In this document: in pieces, positions 51,869 through 61,629 of the stretch
Layout: the number at the start of each line of letters is the position of its first letter
Position numbering within the stretch: position 1 is the first letter of the stretch
NCBI RefSeq assembly: GCF_009832745.1
Contig: NZ_VRMJ01000032.1
Coordinates: 45,575-109,574 of the forward strand
Length of the DNA: 64,000 nt
Source: Polaribacter septentrionalilitoris
GTDB lineage: Bacteria > Bacteroidota > Bacteroidia > Flavobacteriales > Flavobacteriaceae
Direction of reading: 5' to 3'
Notes under the pieces: generated by a model
Databases searched by the model: none
What the model was told of the DNA's origin: nothing
What the model saw: only the letters and a program-made list of their open reading frames with translations
Made by a program: the position numbers and the translations under genes

Positions 51869-52480
51869 ATGAAACAAATTATAGAGAAAAGTTTAGATAA
51901 CGCCTATACATATCAAGAATATAGAGCATTAGTTAGCAACTTGTTAAATGATGGAAAAGCTACTGGAATTGAACAATCTGAAGCTTTGACCAACTACAGC
52001 TTGTTGAATGACAAAAGGATGAAAAGATTAGATAAAACTATTAAATTATATGAAGAAACTATTAATGTAATTCAATCTTTAGAAGAATCTCAAACTTGGT
52101 TGGTTTTAGCTGAAGGTTGGTGTGGTGATGCTGCTCAAAATTTACCTGTAATCAATAAAATTGCTGCAGAAAATAAAAATATAAATCTTCAATTGGTCTT
52201 AAGAGATGAGAATGAAGAATTAATGAATTTATTTTTAACAAACGGTGGTAAAGCAATCCCTAAATTAATAGCATTAGACAACGAAAACAATGTAATTGAC
52301 ACTTGGGGGCCAAGACCAACTACAGCAACTAAAATGGTACAGGACTATAAAACTGAACATGGAGGCTTAGATGCTCAATTTAAACAAGATTTGCAGGTTT
52401 GGTATAACAAAGACAAAGGAAAAGATATACAAAATGATTTTATTAAAATTGTTCAAAAATCTATCCTGAAAGAAGCATAA
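51869..52480 (+). CDS. Thioredoxin-like cytosolic protein with CGDA site
   Basis: A 203-aa thioredoxin-fold protein of the Thioredoxin_9 type. The usual WCxxC is AEGWCGDAAQ: the first Cys is kept and the second is Ala, so it cannot form the intramolecular disulfide. No signal peptide. It may act as a peroxidase-like or bacillithiol/glutaredoxin-type enzyme, or a reductase by single Cys; this is an inference. A terminator follows immediately. Confidence 0.7.
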   Translation: MKQIIEKSLDNAYTYQEYRALVSNLLNDGKATGIEQSEALTNYSLLNDKRMKRLDKTIKLYEETINVIQSLEESQTWLVLAEGWCGDAAQNLPVINKIAAENKNINLQLVLRDENEELMNLFLTNGGKAIPKLIALDNENNVIDTWGPRPTTATKMVQDYKTEHGGLDAQFKQDLQVWYNKDKGKDIQNDFIKIVQKSILKEA

Positions 52481-52481
52481 T

Positions 52482-52520
52482 AAAAACCGTAATCTCATAT
52501 AAAAGATTACGGTTTTTCTT
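52482..52520 (+). terminator. Terminator of the thioredoxin-like gene
   Basis: A 14-bp stem (52482-52495 with 52504-52517) and T-rich tail. It begins one base after the stop. Confidence 0.85.
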
Positions 52521-52524
52521 TTTC

Positions 52525-52532
52525 TATATTTG
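52525..52532 (+). promoter_or_regulatory. TAnnTTTG box before the 52551 gene
   Basis: TATATTTG is a perfect -7 element. It overlaps an in-frame TTG (52530-52532), which therefore cannot be the translation start; the ATG at 52551 lies 18 bp on. Confidence 0.6.
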
Positions 52533-52550
52533 CATCTTTATAATCTAAAG

Positions 52551-53033
52551 ATGTTTGTAGAATACAATTCCTTACCAGATGATGCCAAAATATGGATCTA
52601 TCCTTCAAGTAGAAAATTTTACCCTACAGAAATTGAAGAGTTAGAACATAATATCAAATCTTTTGTTACAAAATGGAAATCAGAAAATCCTGATTTTAAA
52701 GCTTCATATCAATTTTTATATAACAGGTTTATTATTTTGGCTGCTGATGATACCGAAGCTAATTTAACAAGCTTAGATATTGATGCATCTGTATCCTTTA
52801 TTTTAGAACTCCAAAACTTTTATAATATTGAATTGTTAGACAAAATGAACGTCTGTTTTAAACAAGGAGAATTTTTACAATATAAAGAGTTAAAAGATTT
52901 TAAAAAACTTTTAAAAAATAAAGCTGTTACTTCTAAAACTATCATTTTTGACAACTTAATTACTTCTAAACACGATTTCGATAACTTTTGGGAAGTACCA
53001 ATAGAAGATAGTTGGTATAGAAGGTTTTTGTAA
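52551..53033 (+). CDS. Conserved flavobacterial cytosolic protein (misnamed ABC transporter ATPase)
   Basis: A 160-aa soluble protein with no Walker motif. The N-terminus MFVEYNSLPDDAKIWIYPSSRKFYPTEIEELE and the C-terminal SWYRRFL are the parts I recall from a Flavobacteriia-wide family often labelled ABC transporter ATPase without reason. Function unknown. The start was moved to ATG 52551 because the earlier TTG lies within the promoter box. Confidence 0.7.
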   Translation: MFVEYNSLPDDAKIWIYPSSRKFYPTEIEELEHNIKSFVTKWKSENPDFKASYQFLYNRFIILAADDTEANLTSLDIDASVSFILELQNFYNIELLDKMNVCFKQGEFLQYKELKDFKKLLKNKAVTSKTIIFDNLITSKHDFDNFWEVPIEDSWYRRFL

Positions 53034-53239
53034 TCTTTCTTATGTCTCCTTTTATTGATAAAACTACTTTAATTTTAAAAGTATTGTTTTTACCAACTAG
53101 TAATAATAGTTGAGCGTCATAAAAAATTTTGTCTGAAATTATCTCTATTAAATACTTAATAAACGATTTTCTTTAGTTACTTCATTTGACACCAATAAAT
53201 TAATTCAATAAACGGTGTAAAGTAAACTATAGATAATAT

Positions 53240-55198
53240 TCACCTCCTTTTCTTAGAAGTTCGTTTTACTTTCTTTTTACGCTTGTTAAAAGGAATGGCA
53301 TCATCAAAAGTATGTTTTGCAGCTTTGGCTTTTTTATTCTTTTGCCAAGAATTGTTCTCAGGCAATAATTTTTTCAACAAATCTTGACGACCAACTTTAT
53401 TTAAGGTATTTCTAATCCAATCTTTGTTTTCTTTCTTATACCAAAAGAAAAATTTATGTTGGTCTTCTTTTTCTTTTTTGGTTTTTGGAGTTCGTGTTGG
53501 TTTTAATGTATACGGATGATATCCTGAATAATAAATCACTGTAGCAACTGTCATTGGTGTTGGTGTAAAACCTTGAACTTGCTCCAATTGAAAGCCCATA
53601 TCTTTGGTTTCTGCTGCTAAATTTGCCATATCTTCTACTTCACTTGCTGGGTGACTTGAAATAAAATAGGGTATTAACTGTAGATTTAGTCTCTTCTTGA
53701 TATTAATTCTATCAAAACGTTCTTTAAACTTATGAAAATAGGTAAACGAAGGTTTACGCATCAACTTTAAAACAGGATCAGAAGTGTGTTCTGGAGCCAC
53801 TTTTAAACGGCCAGAAACGTGTTTGGTCATCACCTCTTCTGTATAAGCATCCAATTCTTTTGGGTCGGCATTTTTATTGAATTCTGGCACTAACATATCA
53901 TGCCTTATTCCACTACCAATAAAAGATTTTTTTATTTTTGGATGTTTATCAACAGCTTGATATAACTCTGTTAATGGTTTGTGTGATGTATCTAAATTAG
54001 AACAAATTACAGGAGATATACAAGAAGGCGCAACACACTTGTCACAAATTTCTTGTACTTTTCCTTTCATCTGATACATGTTTGCAGAAGGACCTCCAAT
54101 ATCAGACAAATAGCCTTTAAAGTCTGGCATATTAGCCACTTTATCTACTTCTTTTAACACAGATTCTTGACTTCTACTCGCAATAAATTTTCCTTGGTGT
54201 GCAGAAATCGTACAAAAACTACATCCACCAAAGCAACCTCTATGAATGTTAATCGAAAATTTTATCATTTCAAACGCAGGTATTGGTCCACGTTTGTTGT
54301 ATTTTGGATGCGGTAATCTTGTGTAAGGCAAATCGAAAGAACCATCAATTTCTGCTTCTGTCATTGTTGGAAATGGTGGATTTATCATCAATAATCGCTT
54401 ACCAACTTTTTGAAAAATTCGTCTTGCTTTTAACTTATTTGATTCTTGTTCAATCGTTTTAAAATTAGATGCAAAGGTTTTTTTATCACCCAAACATGCC
54501 TCATGAGAATTGATTTCTACGTCTTCCCAATCTTTTACAACTGGTATTTTCTCATCCTTAGGATTAATTAAAACAGCAGTTTGCTTGATGTTTTTTAAAC
54601 TAGAAAATGGCACTCCTTTTTGCAGCAGTTCTACAATTTCACGTAATGGCTGCTCTCCCATTCCGTACACCAACATATCTGCTTTAGAAGTTTCTAAAAT
54701 TGTAGGCAACAATTTATCAGACCAGTAATCGTAATGTGTTACACGTCTTAGAGAAGCTTCAATACCGCCAATTAAAACAGGAACATCAGGAAACTTTTCT
54801 TTTAAAATTTTCGAGTACACAGATGTTGCGTAATCTGGTCTAAAACCTTTATCACCATTAGGTGTATAGGCATCTTTATCGCGTCTGCGTTTGCTGGCTG
54901 TATAATTAGATACCATAGGATCCATACAACCTCCTGTAGCAGCAAAAAATAATCTTGGTTTCCCTAATTTCTCAAAATCTTGTAAATTATCGTTTACACT
55001 AGGTTGCGGAACAATGGCCACTTTTAAACCATAACTTTCTAAAATACGACCAATTACTGCAGGACCAAAAGAAGGATGATCTACATAAGCATCTCCGCTA
55101 AATAAAATAACATCTAATTGTTCCCAACCACGAATTTTAACTTCTTTCTTTGTAGTTGGTAACCAATCTGTTAATTGATGTTTTTTTGTTTCTTGCAT
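53240..55198 (-). CDS. YgiQ-family radical SAM protein
   Basis: A 652-aa protein of unknown reaction. It has a N-terminal cobalamin-like/Rossmann part (about 30-190) and the radical-SAM cluster motif in HRGCFGGCSFC (CxxxCxxC, near 335), then a C-terminal YgiQ domain with a Lys/Arg-rich tail. The start at 55198 (MQETKKHQLTDW) is usual. Enzymes of this type are proposed to modify RNA or nucleotides, not proven. Monocistronic. Confidence 0.9.
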   Translation of the reverse strand: MQETKKHQLTDWLPTTKKEVKIRGWEQLDVILFSGDAYVDHPSFGPAVIGRILESYGLKVAIVPQPSVNDNLQDFEKLGKPRLFFAATGGCMDPMVSNYTASKRRRDKDAYTPNGDKGFRPDYATSVYSKILKEKFPDVPVLIGGIEASLRRVTHYDYWSDKLLPTILETSKADMLVYGMGEQPLREIVELLQKGVPFSSLKNIKQTAVLINPKDEKIPVVKDWEDVEINSHEACLGDKKTFASNFKTIEQESNKLKARRIFQKVGKRLLMINPPFPTMTEAEIDGSFDLPYTRLPHPKYNKRGPIPAFEMIKFSINIHRGCFGGCSFCTISAHQGKFIASRSQESVLKEVDKVANMPDFKGYLSDIGGPSANMYQMKGKVQEICDKCVAPSCISPVICSNLDTSHKPLTELYQAVDKHPKIKKSFIGSGIRHDMLVPEFNKNADPKELDAYTEEVMTKHVSGRLKVAPEHTSDPVLKLMRKPSFTYFHKFKERFDRINIKKRLNLQLIPYFISSHPASEVEDMANLAAETKDMGFQLEQVQGFTPTPMTVATVIYYSGYHPYTLKPTRTPKTKKEKEDQHKFFFWYKKENKDWIRNTLNKVGRQDLLKKLLPENNSWQKNKKAKAAKHTFDDAIPFNKRKKKVKRTSKKRR

Positions 55199-55305
55199 AT
55201 TTTGCAAAAATAAGGCATTTATAATTGACAACGATATGCTCTAATTGTTAAAATTACAACCTCCCAAAGTTTTGTTAAATAGACTTAAAAACTAATAAAA
55301 TCTAA

Positions 55306-55313
55306 TATTTTTG
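55306..55313 (+). promoter_or_regulatory. TAnnTTTG box of the M61 protease gene
   Basis: TATTTTTG, 23 bp before the ATG. A TTTG is present at 55271-55274 but the 31-bp spacer is too long for a standard promoter. Confidence 0.4.
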
Positions 55314-55336
55314 CTCGAAATTATAATATATCAATC

Positions 55337-57196
55337 ATGAAAAAAATATTAATTGCTGTAATTACCATTGCTTTTTTAGGTAGTTGTGCCACTTTTAATG
55401 TATCAAAAAAAGATACTACCATTAAAGTTTTAATGGATTTAAATAACGTTGTTGACGATAAAGTTAAGGTAGAAGTGAATCCTGGAAAATTTAACCAACG
55501 ATCTGTAGTATATCAAATTCCTGCAATTGTACCAGGAACTTATGCAATTAGTGATTATGGTCAGTTTGTCTCAAACATCAAAGCATTTGATTACGATGGA
55601 AACGAACTTAAAGTTAGTAAACTTGACCCTAATTCGTGGCAAATTGACAATGCCAAACAATTAGATAAAATCTCTTATTGGGTTGATGATACTTTTGATT
55701 CTAAGAAAAAACATGGTATTTATGTCATGGCTGGAACCAATATTGAAGCGGGTAAAAATTTCTTTTTAAACCTTCCTGGTTTTGTAGGATATTTTAAAGG
55801 CGACAAAGAAAATCCTTATGAATTGACAATTTCTCATCCTGATAATTTGTATGAGACTTCATCTTTAATCAATAAAAACACAACTAAAGAAGACAATACA
55901 AAAGACATCTTTTTAGCAAGCAGATATGATGAGATTTCAGACAATCCTATTATGTATGCTCCATTAAATACGGTTAATTTTAAAGTTAACGGTGTTGAAG
56001 TTTCAATGGCTGTTTATTCGCCTAACAACAAACATGCTGCAAAAGACATGGAGGAAGATTTAAAGAAAATGGTTGAAGCTCAAACCAATTTTTTAGAAGG
56101 TTTTTCTACTACTAATGAGTACAATATTTTAGTGTATTTATTTGATCCAACGATATACAAATGGAATAGTTTTGGTGCATTAGAACATTTATCATCAACA
56201 ACTGTTGTTTATCCAGAAACCTACAGCAAACAACAATTGGCAAACGGAATGATTAACGGAACAGTTTCTCATGAGTTTTTTCATATTGTAACGCCATTAT
56301 CTGTGCATTCTGAAGAGATACATTCTTTTGATTTTAATACACCTAACATGTCAAAACATTTATGGATGTACGAAGGTATTACAGAATACTTTGCTAATTT
56401 ATTCCAAGTAAATCAAGGACTAATTACTGAGCAAGAATTCATTGATAAAATGAAAGGTAAAATTGCTCGTTCTTTACGTTTTAATGATACCATGTCTTTT
56501 ACTAAAATGAGTAAAAATATTTTAGAAGATAAATATGCTAAAAACTACGGAAACGTATATCAAAAAGGAGCATTGATTGGGATGACATTAGACATTCTAT
56601 TAAGAGAAGAAAGCAAAGGTAAATATGGTATTCGAAATTTAATGAAAGATTTATCTAATAAATACGGAGAACATCAACCTTTTAAAGACGATGAAATTCT
56701 TGCAGAAATTACGAGTATGACATATCCTTCTGTTGGTACTTTTTTTGAAAGTCACTTAACTGGTAATACAGCTATAGATTATGATGAATACTTTGCTAAA
56801 GTTGGTATTGTAAAGAAAAAAGAAAAAATTGATGCAGGTTACTTTTTTGACAGCAGCAGACAAATGTTTATTTCTGGAAACAGAGAAGGACAAATCTTTT
56901 TTACCAATAGAAAAAACACCGCATTAGAGGCTTTAGGTGTAAAAGGTGGTGATGTTATCAAATCTATAAACGGAGAAGCTGTTACTTTAAAAAATATTAG
57001 AAATTTTATTGGACAGTCTATGCAATGGAAAGAGGGGGATAAAATTAGTTTTGGTGTCGTAAGAGATGGAAAAGAATTAAAACTAGAAGGCAATTTTACC
57101 AAAGGTTATGCTGAAGTAGAAAAACTGGTTATCGAAGATTTACCAGATACAAATCCTAAGAAACAACTAAGAAATGCTTGGTTAAAAGGGTTGTAA
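55337..57196 (+). CDS. M61-family metallopeptidase lipoprotein with C-terminal PDZ domain
   Basis: A zinc aminopeptidase of the glycyl-aminopeptidase type. The lipobox LGSC gives Cys17. HEFFH (near 312-316) supplies two Zn ligands and the Glu base, followed 30 residues on by WMYEGITEYFANL with the third ligand. Residues about 500-590 form a PDZ-like domain (KNTALEALGVKGGDVIKSINGEAV). It likely trims peptides in the periplasm or outer membrane. A terminator follows. Confidence 0.88.
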   Translation: MKKILIAVITIAFLGSCATFNVSKKDTTIKVLMDLNNVVDDKVKVEVNPGKFNQRSVVYQIPAIVPGTYAISDYGQFVSNIKAFDYDGNELKVSKLDPNSWQIDNAKQLDKISYWVDDTFDSKKKHGIYVMAGTNIEAGKNFFLNLPGFVGYFKGDKENPYELTISHPDNLYETSSLINKNTTKEDNTKDIFLASRYDEISDNPIMYAPLNTVNFKVNGVEVSMAVYSPNNKHAAKDMEEDLKKMVEAQTNFLEGFSTTNEYNILVYLFDPTIYKWNSFGALEHLSSTTVVYPETYSKQQLANGMINGTVSHEFFHIVTPLSVHSEEIHSFDFNTPNMSKHLWMYEGITEYFANLFQVNQGLITEQEFIDKMKGKIARSLRFNDTMSFTKMSKNILEDKYAKNYGNVYQKGALIGMTLDILLREESKGKYGIRNLMKDLSNKYGEHQPFKDDEILAEITSMTYPSVGTFFESHLTGNTAIDYDEYFAKVGIVKKKEKIDAGYFFDSSRQMFISGNREGQIFFTNRKNTALEALGVKGGDVIKSINGEAVTLKNIRNFIGQSMQWKEGDKISFGVVRDGKELKLEGNFTKGYAEVEKLVIEDLPDTNPKKQLRNAWLKGL

Positions 57197-57202
57197 AATC
57201 AC

Positions 57203-57236
57203 AAAAAAAGGTTCTCAAATGAGAACCTTTTTTTAT
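57203..57236 (+). terminator. Terminator of the M61 gene
   Basis: A 14-bp stem (57203-57216 with 57221-57234), loop AAAT, T-run. It begins 6 bp past the stop. Confidence 0.9.
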
Positions 57237-57397
57237 TATTCGATTAAATGCTGAACTCTTTATTAGTTCCAATTAATTACTAAACCTCCTTCTTAGTCTG
57301 CTATTTCTTATCCATTAAGTATTAAATCATTTTAACAATTCCTTTTTAAGAAACTCTTTTTAGTTTCGTAATTTTAGCAAAATAAAACTAACCTATC

Positions 57398-59323
57398 ATG
57401 AAAAAATATTTACTACTATTATTTTTAGGATTTTCAATACTCTTCTCTTGCACAAATTCATCTTCAGAAGACAAAACAACTGTTGCAAAAAAAGACACTT
57501 TTGTAACTGACAATTACACAAAAAAAGAAGTTGATATTGTAATGAGAGATGGTGTAAAATTACATACAACCATTTACTCGCCCAAGGATAAAAGTGAAAC
57601 ATATCCAATTTTAATGCAAAGAACTCCATACAGCTCAAGACCTTATGGAGAAGGAAAAATGAAAACTAGAATTGGTCCAAACCAGCATTTAATGAAAGAC
57701 AAATACATTGTAGTGTATCAGGATGTTCGTGGACGCTGGATGAGCGAAGGTGTATACGACAATATGCGTGCTTATATTCCTAATAAAAAAGAAAATGAAG
57801 CTGATGAAGTTTCTGACACTTATGACACCATAGATTGGTTAGTTAAAAACGTAGAAAATAATAATGGAAAAGTTGGAACTTGGGGAATTTCTTATCCAGG
57901 ACATTATGCAACAATTTCTACAATAGATGCACATCCTGCTTTAAAAGCAGCTTCTCCACAGGCATGTATTGGTGATTTTTTCTTTGACGATTTTCATCAC
58001 AATGGAGCATTTTTATTAAGTTATTTTAGAGCAATTTCTTTATTTGGTACTTACAAAGACACTCCAACAGATACAGCTTGGTACTCTTTTCCGAAAATGA
58101 ATACTCAAGACCAATATCAATTTTTCTTAGATAAAGGTCCTTTAAAAAACTTGAATGAATTTTTTCGGTATGATAAGTTAGATGTCAGTGCTACTCAGAA
58201 AAAAAATCAAATTGATGATTTCTTCTGGAAAGAGATTGTAGAGCATCCTAATTATGATGAAGTTTGGCAAAGTAAAGGTATCATTCAACACATGGATAAA
58301 GTACCTTCTTCTGTAGCAACAATGATTGTTGGTGGTTGGTTTGATGCTGAAGATTTATACGGTCCTTTAGAAACTTACAAAGGCATTGAAAAACAAGGAA
58401 AAGACAATTACAACACCATGGTTTTTGGACCTTGGGATCATGGAAAATGGGCAAGAACTGGAGTAAAAAATTCTGTTGGTAATTATTACTTTGGTGATTC
58501 TATTTCTTTAAAATATCAATCTGAAGTTGAAACAAAATTCTTTCATCACTTCTTAAAAGGAAAAGGTGATAAAAATTCTGGTTTGCCTGAAGCCTACGTG
58601 TATGATTCTGGTAAAAAAGAATGGAGTTCTTATGATTCTTGGCCGCCAAAAAATGTGGTAAAGCAAGATTGGTTTTTATCTGAAAATCAAGAATTAACTA
58701 CTGACAAAAAATCACCTAAAGGAATTCAGTTTATAAGCGATGTAAAACGTCCTGTACCTTATTCAGAAGATATTAAAACCGTTTTTACACCAAGAAAATA
58801 CATGACAGACGATCAGCGTTTTGCTGCAAGAAGACCTGATGTTTTGGTGTTTGAAACGGATGTCTTAACTGAGGATTTTACTTTGGCTGGAGATATCATG
58901 GCAAAACTAAAAGTAGCTACAACTGGAACTGCAGCAGATTGGATCGTAAAGGTGATTGATGTTCATCCTTCAGACACAAAAGAAAATAACGATAAATTAC
59001 AAGATCATTTAAAAATGAGTAATTATCATTTAATGGTAAGAAGTGAAGTAATGCGTGGACGTTTTAGAAATAGTTTTTCAAAACCAGAACCTTTTACTCC
59101 TAATAGAAAAACCGCTGTAAATATTAAACTGCAAGACGTTTTTCACACCTTTAAAAAAGGACATAAACTACAAATTCAAGTACAAAGTACGTGGTTTCCT
59201 TTAATCGATTTAAATCCGCAAACTTATGTAGACAACATATACAAAGCAGATGAGAAAGACTTTAAAACACAAACCCATACTGTATTTACAGATTCTAGTA
59301 TTGAATTTTCAGTATTAAAATAA
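57398..59323 (+). CDS. CocE/NonD-type S15 hydrolase lipoprotein (alpha-amino acid ester hydrolase-like)
   Basis: A serine hydrolase of the S15/CocE family. The lipobox ILFSC gives Cys18. The nucleophile Ser165 lies in GTWGISYPGHY, the Asp in GGWFDAEDLYGP and the His in GPWDHGKW, the triad order of alpha-amino acid ester hydrolases. The C-terminal half forms the jelly-roll domain. Native substrates are uncertain; it may cleave peptides or esters in the envelope. The next gene is 5 bp away and of the same superfamily, so the two are in one operon. Confidence 0.88.
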   Translation: MKKYLLLLFLGFSILFSCTNSSSEDKTTVAKKDTFVTDNYTKKEVDIVMRDGVKLHTTIYSPKDKSETYPILMQRTPYSSRPYGEGKMKTRIGPNQHLMKDKYIVVYQDVRGRWMSEGVYDNMRAYIPNKKENEADEVSDTYDTIDWLVKNVENNNGKVGTWGISYPGHYATISTIDAHPALKAASPQACIGDFFFDDFHHNGAFLLSYFRAISLFGTYKDTPTDTAWYSFPKMNTQDQYQFFLDKGPLKNLNEFFRYDKLDVSATQKKNQIDDFFWKEIVEHPNYDEVWQSKGIIQHMDKVPSSVATMIVGGWFDAEDLYGPLETYKGIEKQGKDNYNTMVFGPWDHGKWARTGVKNSVGNYYFGDSISLKYQSEVETKFFHHFLKGKGDKNSGLPEAYVYDSGKKEWSSYDSWPPKNVVKQDWFLSENQELTTDKKSPKGIQFISDVKRPVPYSEDIKTVFTPRKYMTDDQRFAARRPDVLVFETDVLTEDFTLAGDIMAKLKVATTGTAADWIVKVIDVHPSDTKENNDKLQDHLKMSNYHLMVRSEVMRGRFRNSFSKPEPFTPNRKTAVNIKLQDVFHTFKKGHKLQIQVQSTWFPLIDLNPQTYVDNIYKADEKDFKTQTHTVFTDSSIEFSVLK

Positions 59324-59328
59324 CATCC

Positions 59329-61194
59329 ATGAAAAAAATCATTTTATTTTACCTTATAGCATTTTGTTATCAACTTAATGCTCAAGATGCAAAACCAGTC
59401 TTTAAAGATGGTGAAGCACAAATTGTAGAAGCATTTAAAGATCAATCAACATGGATTCGTCATGATTTATGGGTTGAAACAACTTTTGACACAGATGGAG
59501 ATGGGAAACTAGACAGAATGCATGTAGATGTAACTAGACCAGCAGCTACAGAAAACGGTTTAAAACTTCCTGTTGTGTACGAATCAAGCCCTTATTACGC
59601 TGGAACAGCAGGCAATGCTCCTATTTTTTGGGATGTAAAGCATGAAATTGGTGAAGAACCAAAACAAAGAAATCATGCTGAAGTAAAAAGAAGAGGTAAA
59701 AGACCTATTATTTCTAATTCTCAAATAAGAACTTGGGTTCCTAGAGGTTATATTGTTGTGCACTCTTCATCTCCAGGAACAGGTTTGTCAGATGGTTCTC
59801 CAACAGTAGGTGGTGATAATGAATCCTTGGCACCAAAAGCAGTCATAGATTGGCTAAATGGAAGAGCAAAAGGCTATTCATCGAGAACTGGAAAAGAAGA
59901 AGTAAAAGCGTATTGGACAACTGGAAAAGTTGGAATGACAGGAACTTCTTACAACGGAACCTTGCCTTTAGCAGCTGCAACAACTGGTGTAGATGGCTTA
60001 GAAGCAATTATACCTATTGCTCCAAATACATCTTATTATCATTATTATAGATCTAATGGTTTGGTACGTTCTCCTGGTGGCTATTTGGGTGAAGATATTG
60101 ATGTTTTATATGACTTTATTCATAGTGGTGGAGAAGATTTAATTCCGAATAAGAGTTATATGAAAGATAATGTTGGTTCTAAAAAATTCATTAGAAAAAG
60201 AGATTATAACAATGCTAAAGTTCGTGATACTGAGATGGCAAATGGTATGGATAGACTTACTGGTGATTATAATGATTTTTGGGCTGGACGTGATTATTTA
60301 AATGACATGAAACCTATGAAAGCAGCCTTGTTGATGTCTCATGGATTTAATGATTGGAATGTAATGCCAGAACATAGTTACAGAATCTACAAAAAAGCTT
60401 CAGAAATGGGGTTATCAACTCAAATTTATTATCATCAAAACGGTCATGGTGGACCTCCTCCTATAAAAATGATGAATCGTTGGTTTACACGATATTTACA
60501 TGGTATAGAAAATGGTGTAGAGAATGACCCAAAAGCTTGGATTGTTAGAGAAAATGATAAAAGAAGTGAGCCAACAGCATATAAAAACTATCCAAATCCT
60601 GCAGCTCAAGACGTGACTTTTTATTTAAACGGAAATTCACCTGAAGCTGGGACATTAACGTTAGACAACTCAAACTCTAAAGGAACTGAAACTTTAGTAG
60701 ACAATTATTCTTTTTCTTCTGAAGCTTTAGCGCAGGCAGATTATACAAATCATCGCTTATTATATGTTTCTCCAATATTAAAAGAAGACATTCATATTTC
60801 AGGAATTCCAACAATAACTATTAAAGCTGCAAGTTCTAAACCTGCTGTAAATTTATCGGTTTACTTAGTTTCTTTACCATGGAATAAAGGTAGAAGATCA
60901 AAAATTACTGATAACATAATTACTCGTAGTTGGGCAGATTTGCAGAATTACAAATCGTTAACAAAAAGTAAACCTCTAAAACCGGGTAAGTTTTATAAAA
61001 TGACTTTTGATTTACAACCTGATGATCAAATCATTAAAAAAGGTCAACAAATTGGGCTGATGATTTTTTCGAGTGATAACAATTACACCTTATTGCCTAA
61101 ACCAGGAACTGAATTAACTGTTGATCTAAAAGAAACCAAAATTACAATACCTATTGTTGGTGGTAAGAGGACTTTTAAAAAAGCGATTGATTAA
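59329..61194 (+). CDS. Secreted Xaa-Pro dipeptidyl-peptidase-like S15 hydrolase
   Basis: A signal peptide (to about 18, QLNAQ) leads to a PepX-type catalytic domain with Ser207 in GTSYNG, Asp in SHGFNDWNV and His in QNGHGGPP. It would remove Xaa-Pro dipeptides from the N-terminus of proline-rich peptides. The C-terminal region is the S15 beta-sandwich. It is unlike the first S15 gene in the catalytic neighbourhood, so the two probably differ in specificity. Confidence 0.88.
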   Translation: MKKIILFYLIAFCYQLNAQDAKPVFKDGEAQIVEAFKDQSTWIRHDLWVETTFDTDGDGKLDRMHVDVTRPAATENGLKLPVVYESSPYYAGTAGNAPIFWDVKHEIGEEPKQRNHAEVKRRGKRPIISNSQIRTWVPRGYIVVHSSSPGTGLSDGSPTVGGDNESLAPKAVIDWLNGRAKGYSSRTGKEEVKAYWTTGKVGMTGTSYNGTLPLAAATTGVDGLEAIIPIAPNTSYYHYYRSNGLVRSPGGYLGEDIDVLYDFIHSGGEDLIPNKSYMKDNVGSKKFIRKRDYNNAKVRDTEMANGMDRLTGDYNDFWAGRDYLNDMKPMKAALLMSHGFNDWNVMPEHSYRIYKKASEMGLSTQIYYHQNGHGGPPPIKMMNRWFTRYLHGIENGVENDPKAWIVRENDKRSEPTAYKNYPNPAAQDVTFYLNGNSPEAGTLTLDNSNSKGTETLVDNYSFSSEALAQADYTNHRLLYVSPILKEDIHISGIPTITIKAASSKPAVNLSVYLVSLPWNKGRRSKITDNIITRSWADLQNYKSLTKSKPLKPGKFYKMTFDLQPDDQIIKKGQQIGLMIFSSDNNYTLLPKPGTELTVDLKETKITIPIVGGKRTFKKAID

Positions 61195-61211
61195 GGTTTA
61201 AATTCATACGA

Positions 61212-61625
61212 ATGAGAGTTGCATGTTTTCTTTTTATGATTATCGTAACTTCTAATATGCTAAGTCAAGATTTAAAAAAACACCAATGGAAAAACAGACT
61301 GCTGTTGGTGTTTTCTGATGACAGAAACTCAGATATTTTTAAGGAGCAAATCAATATTTTATCAAAAGATAAAGAAGGATTACTGGAAAGAAAGCTAATT
61401 ATTTATCAATTTTCAAAAGATAAATTTACCACAGATTTTAACTCTAAATGGTACCCTGCAAAAAAACTAACTAAAAAATACCGTTCAAAAAACATGACTT
61501 TTGAAGTTGTGTTAATTGGTTTAGATGGTGGCATAAAGCTCAGACAAACAAAATTAGTATCTTTAGATAAATTATTTACCCTAATTGACGGGATGCCAAT
61601 GAGGAGAAATGAGTTAAAAAACTAA
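61212..61625 (+). CDS. DUF4174 protein
   Basis: A 137-aa secreted protein with signal peptide (to about 18, NMLSQ) and the DUF4174 core: HQWKNRLLLVFSDDRNSDIFKEQINIL, and VVLIGLDGGIKLRQTKLVSLDKLFTLIDGMPMRRNE, a thioredoxin-like pattern without CxxC. Function unknown. Eighteen bases after the peptidase gene and five before the DUF3667 gene. Confidence 0.85.
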   Translation: MRVACFLFMIIVTSNMLSQDLKKHQWKNRLLLVFSDDRNSDIFKEQINILSKDKEGLLERKLIIYQFSKDKFTTDFNSKWYPAKKLTKKYRSKNMTFEVVLIGLDGGIKLRQTKLVSLDKLFTLIDGMPMRRNELKN

Positions 61626-61629
61626 CTAT

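Noticed and set aside
52530..52550. TTG start for the 52551 gene
   Set aside because: The TTG is part of a TATATTTG promoter box, so it is not expected to be in the transcript.
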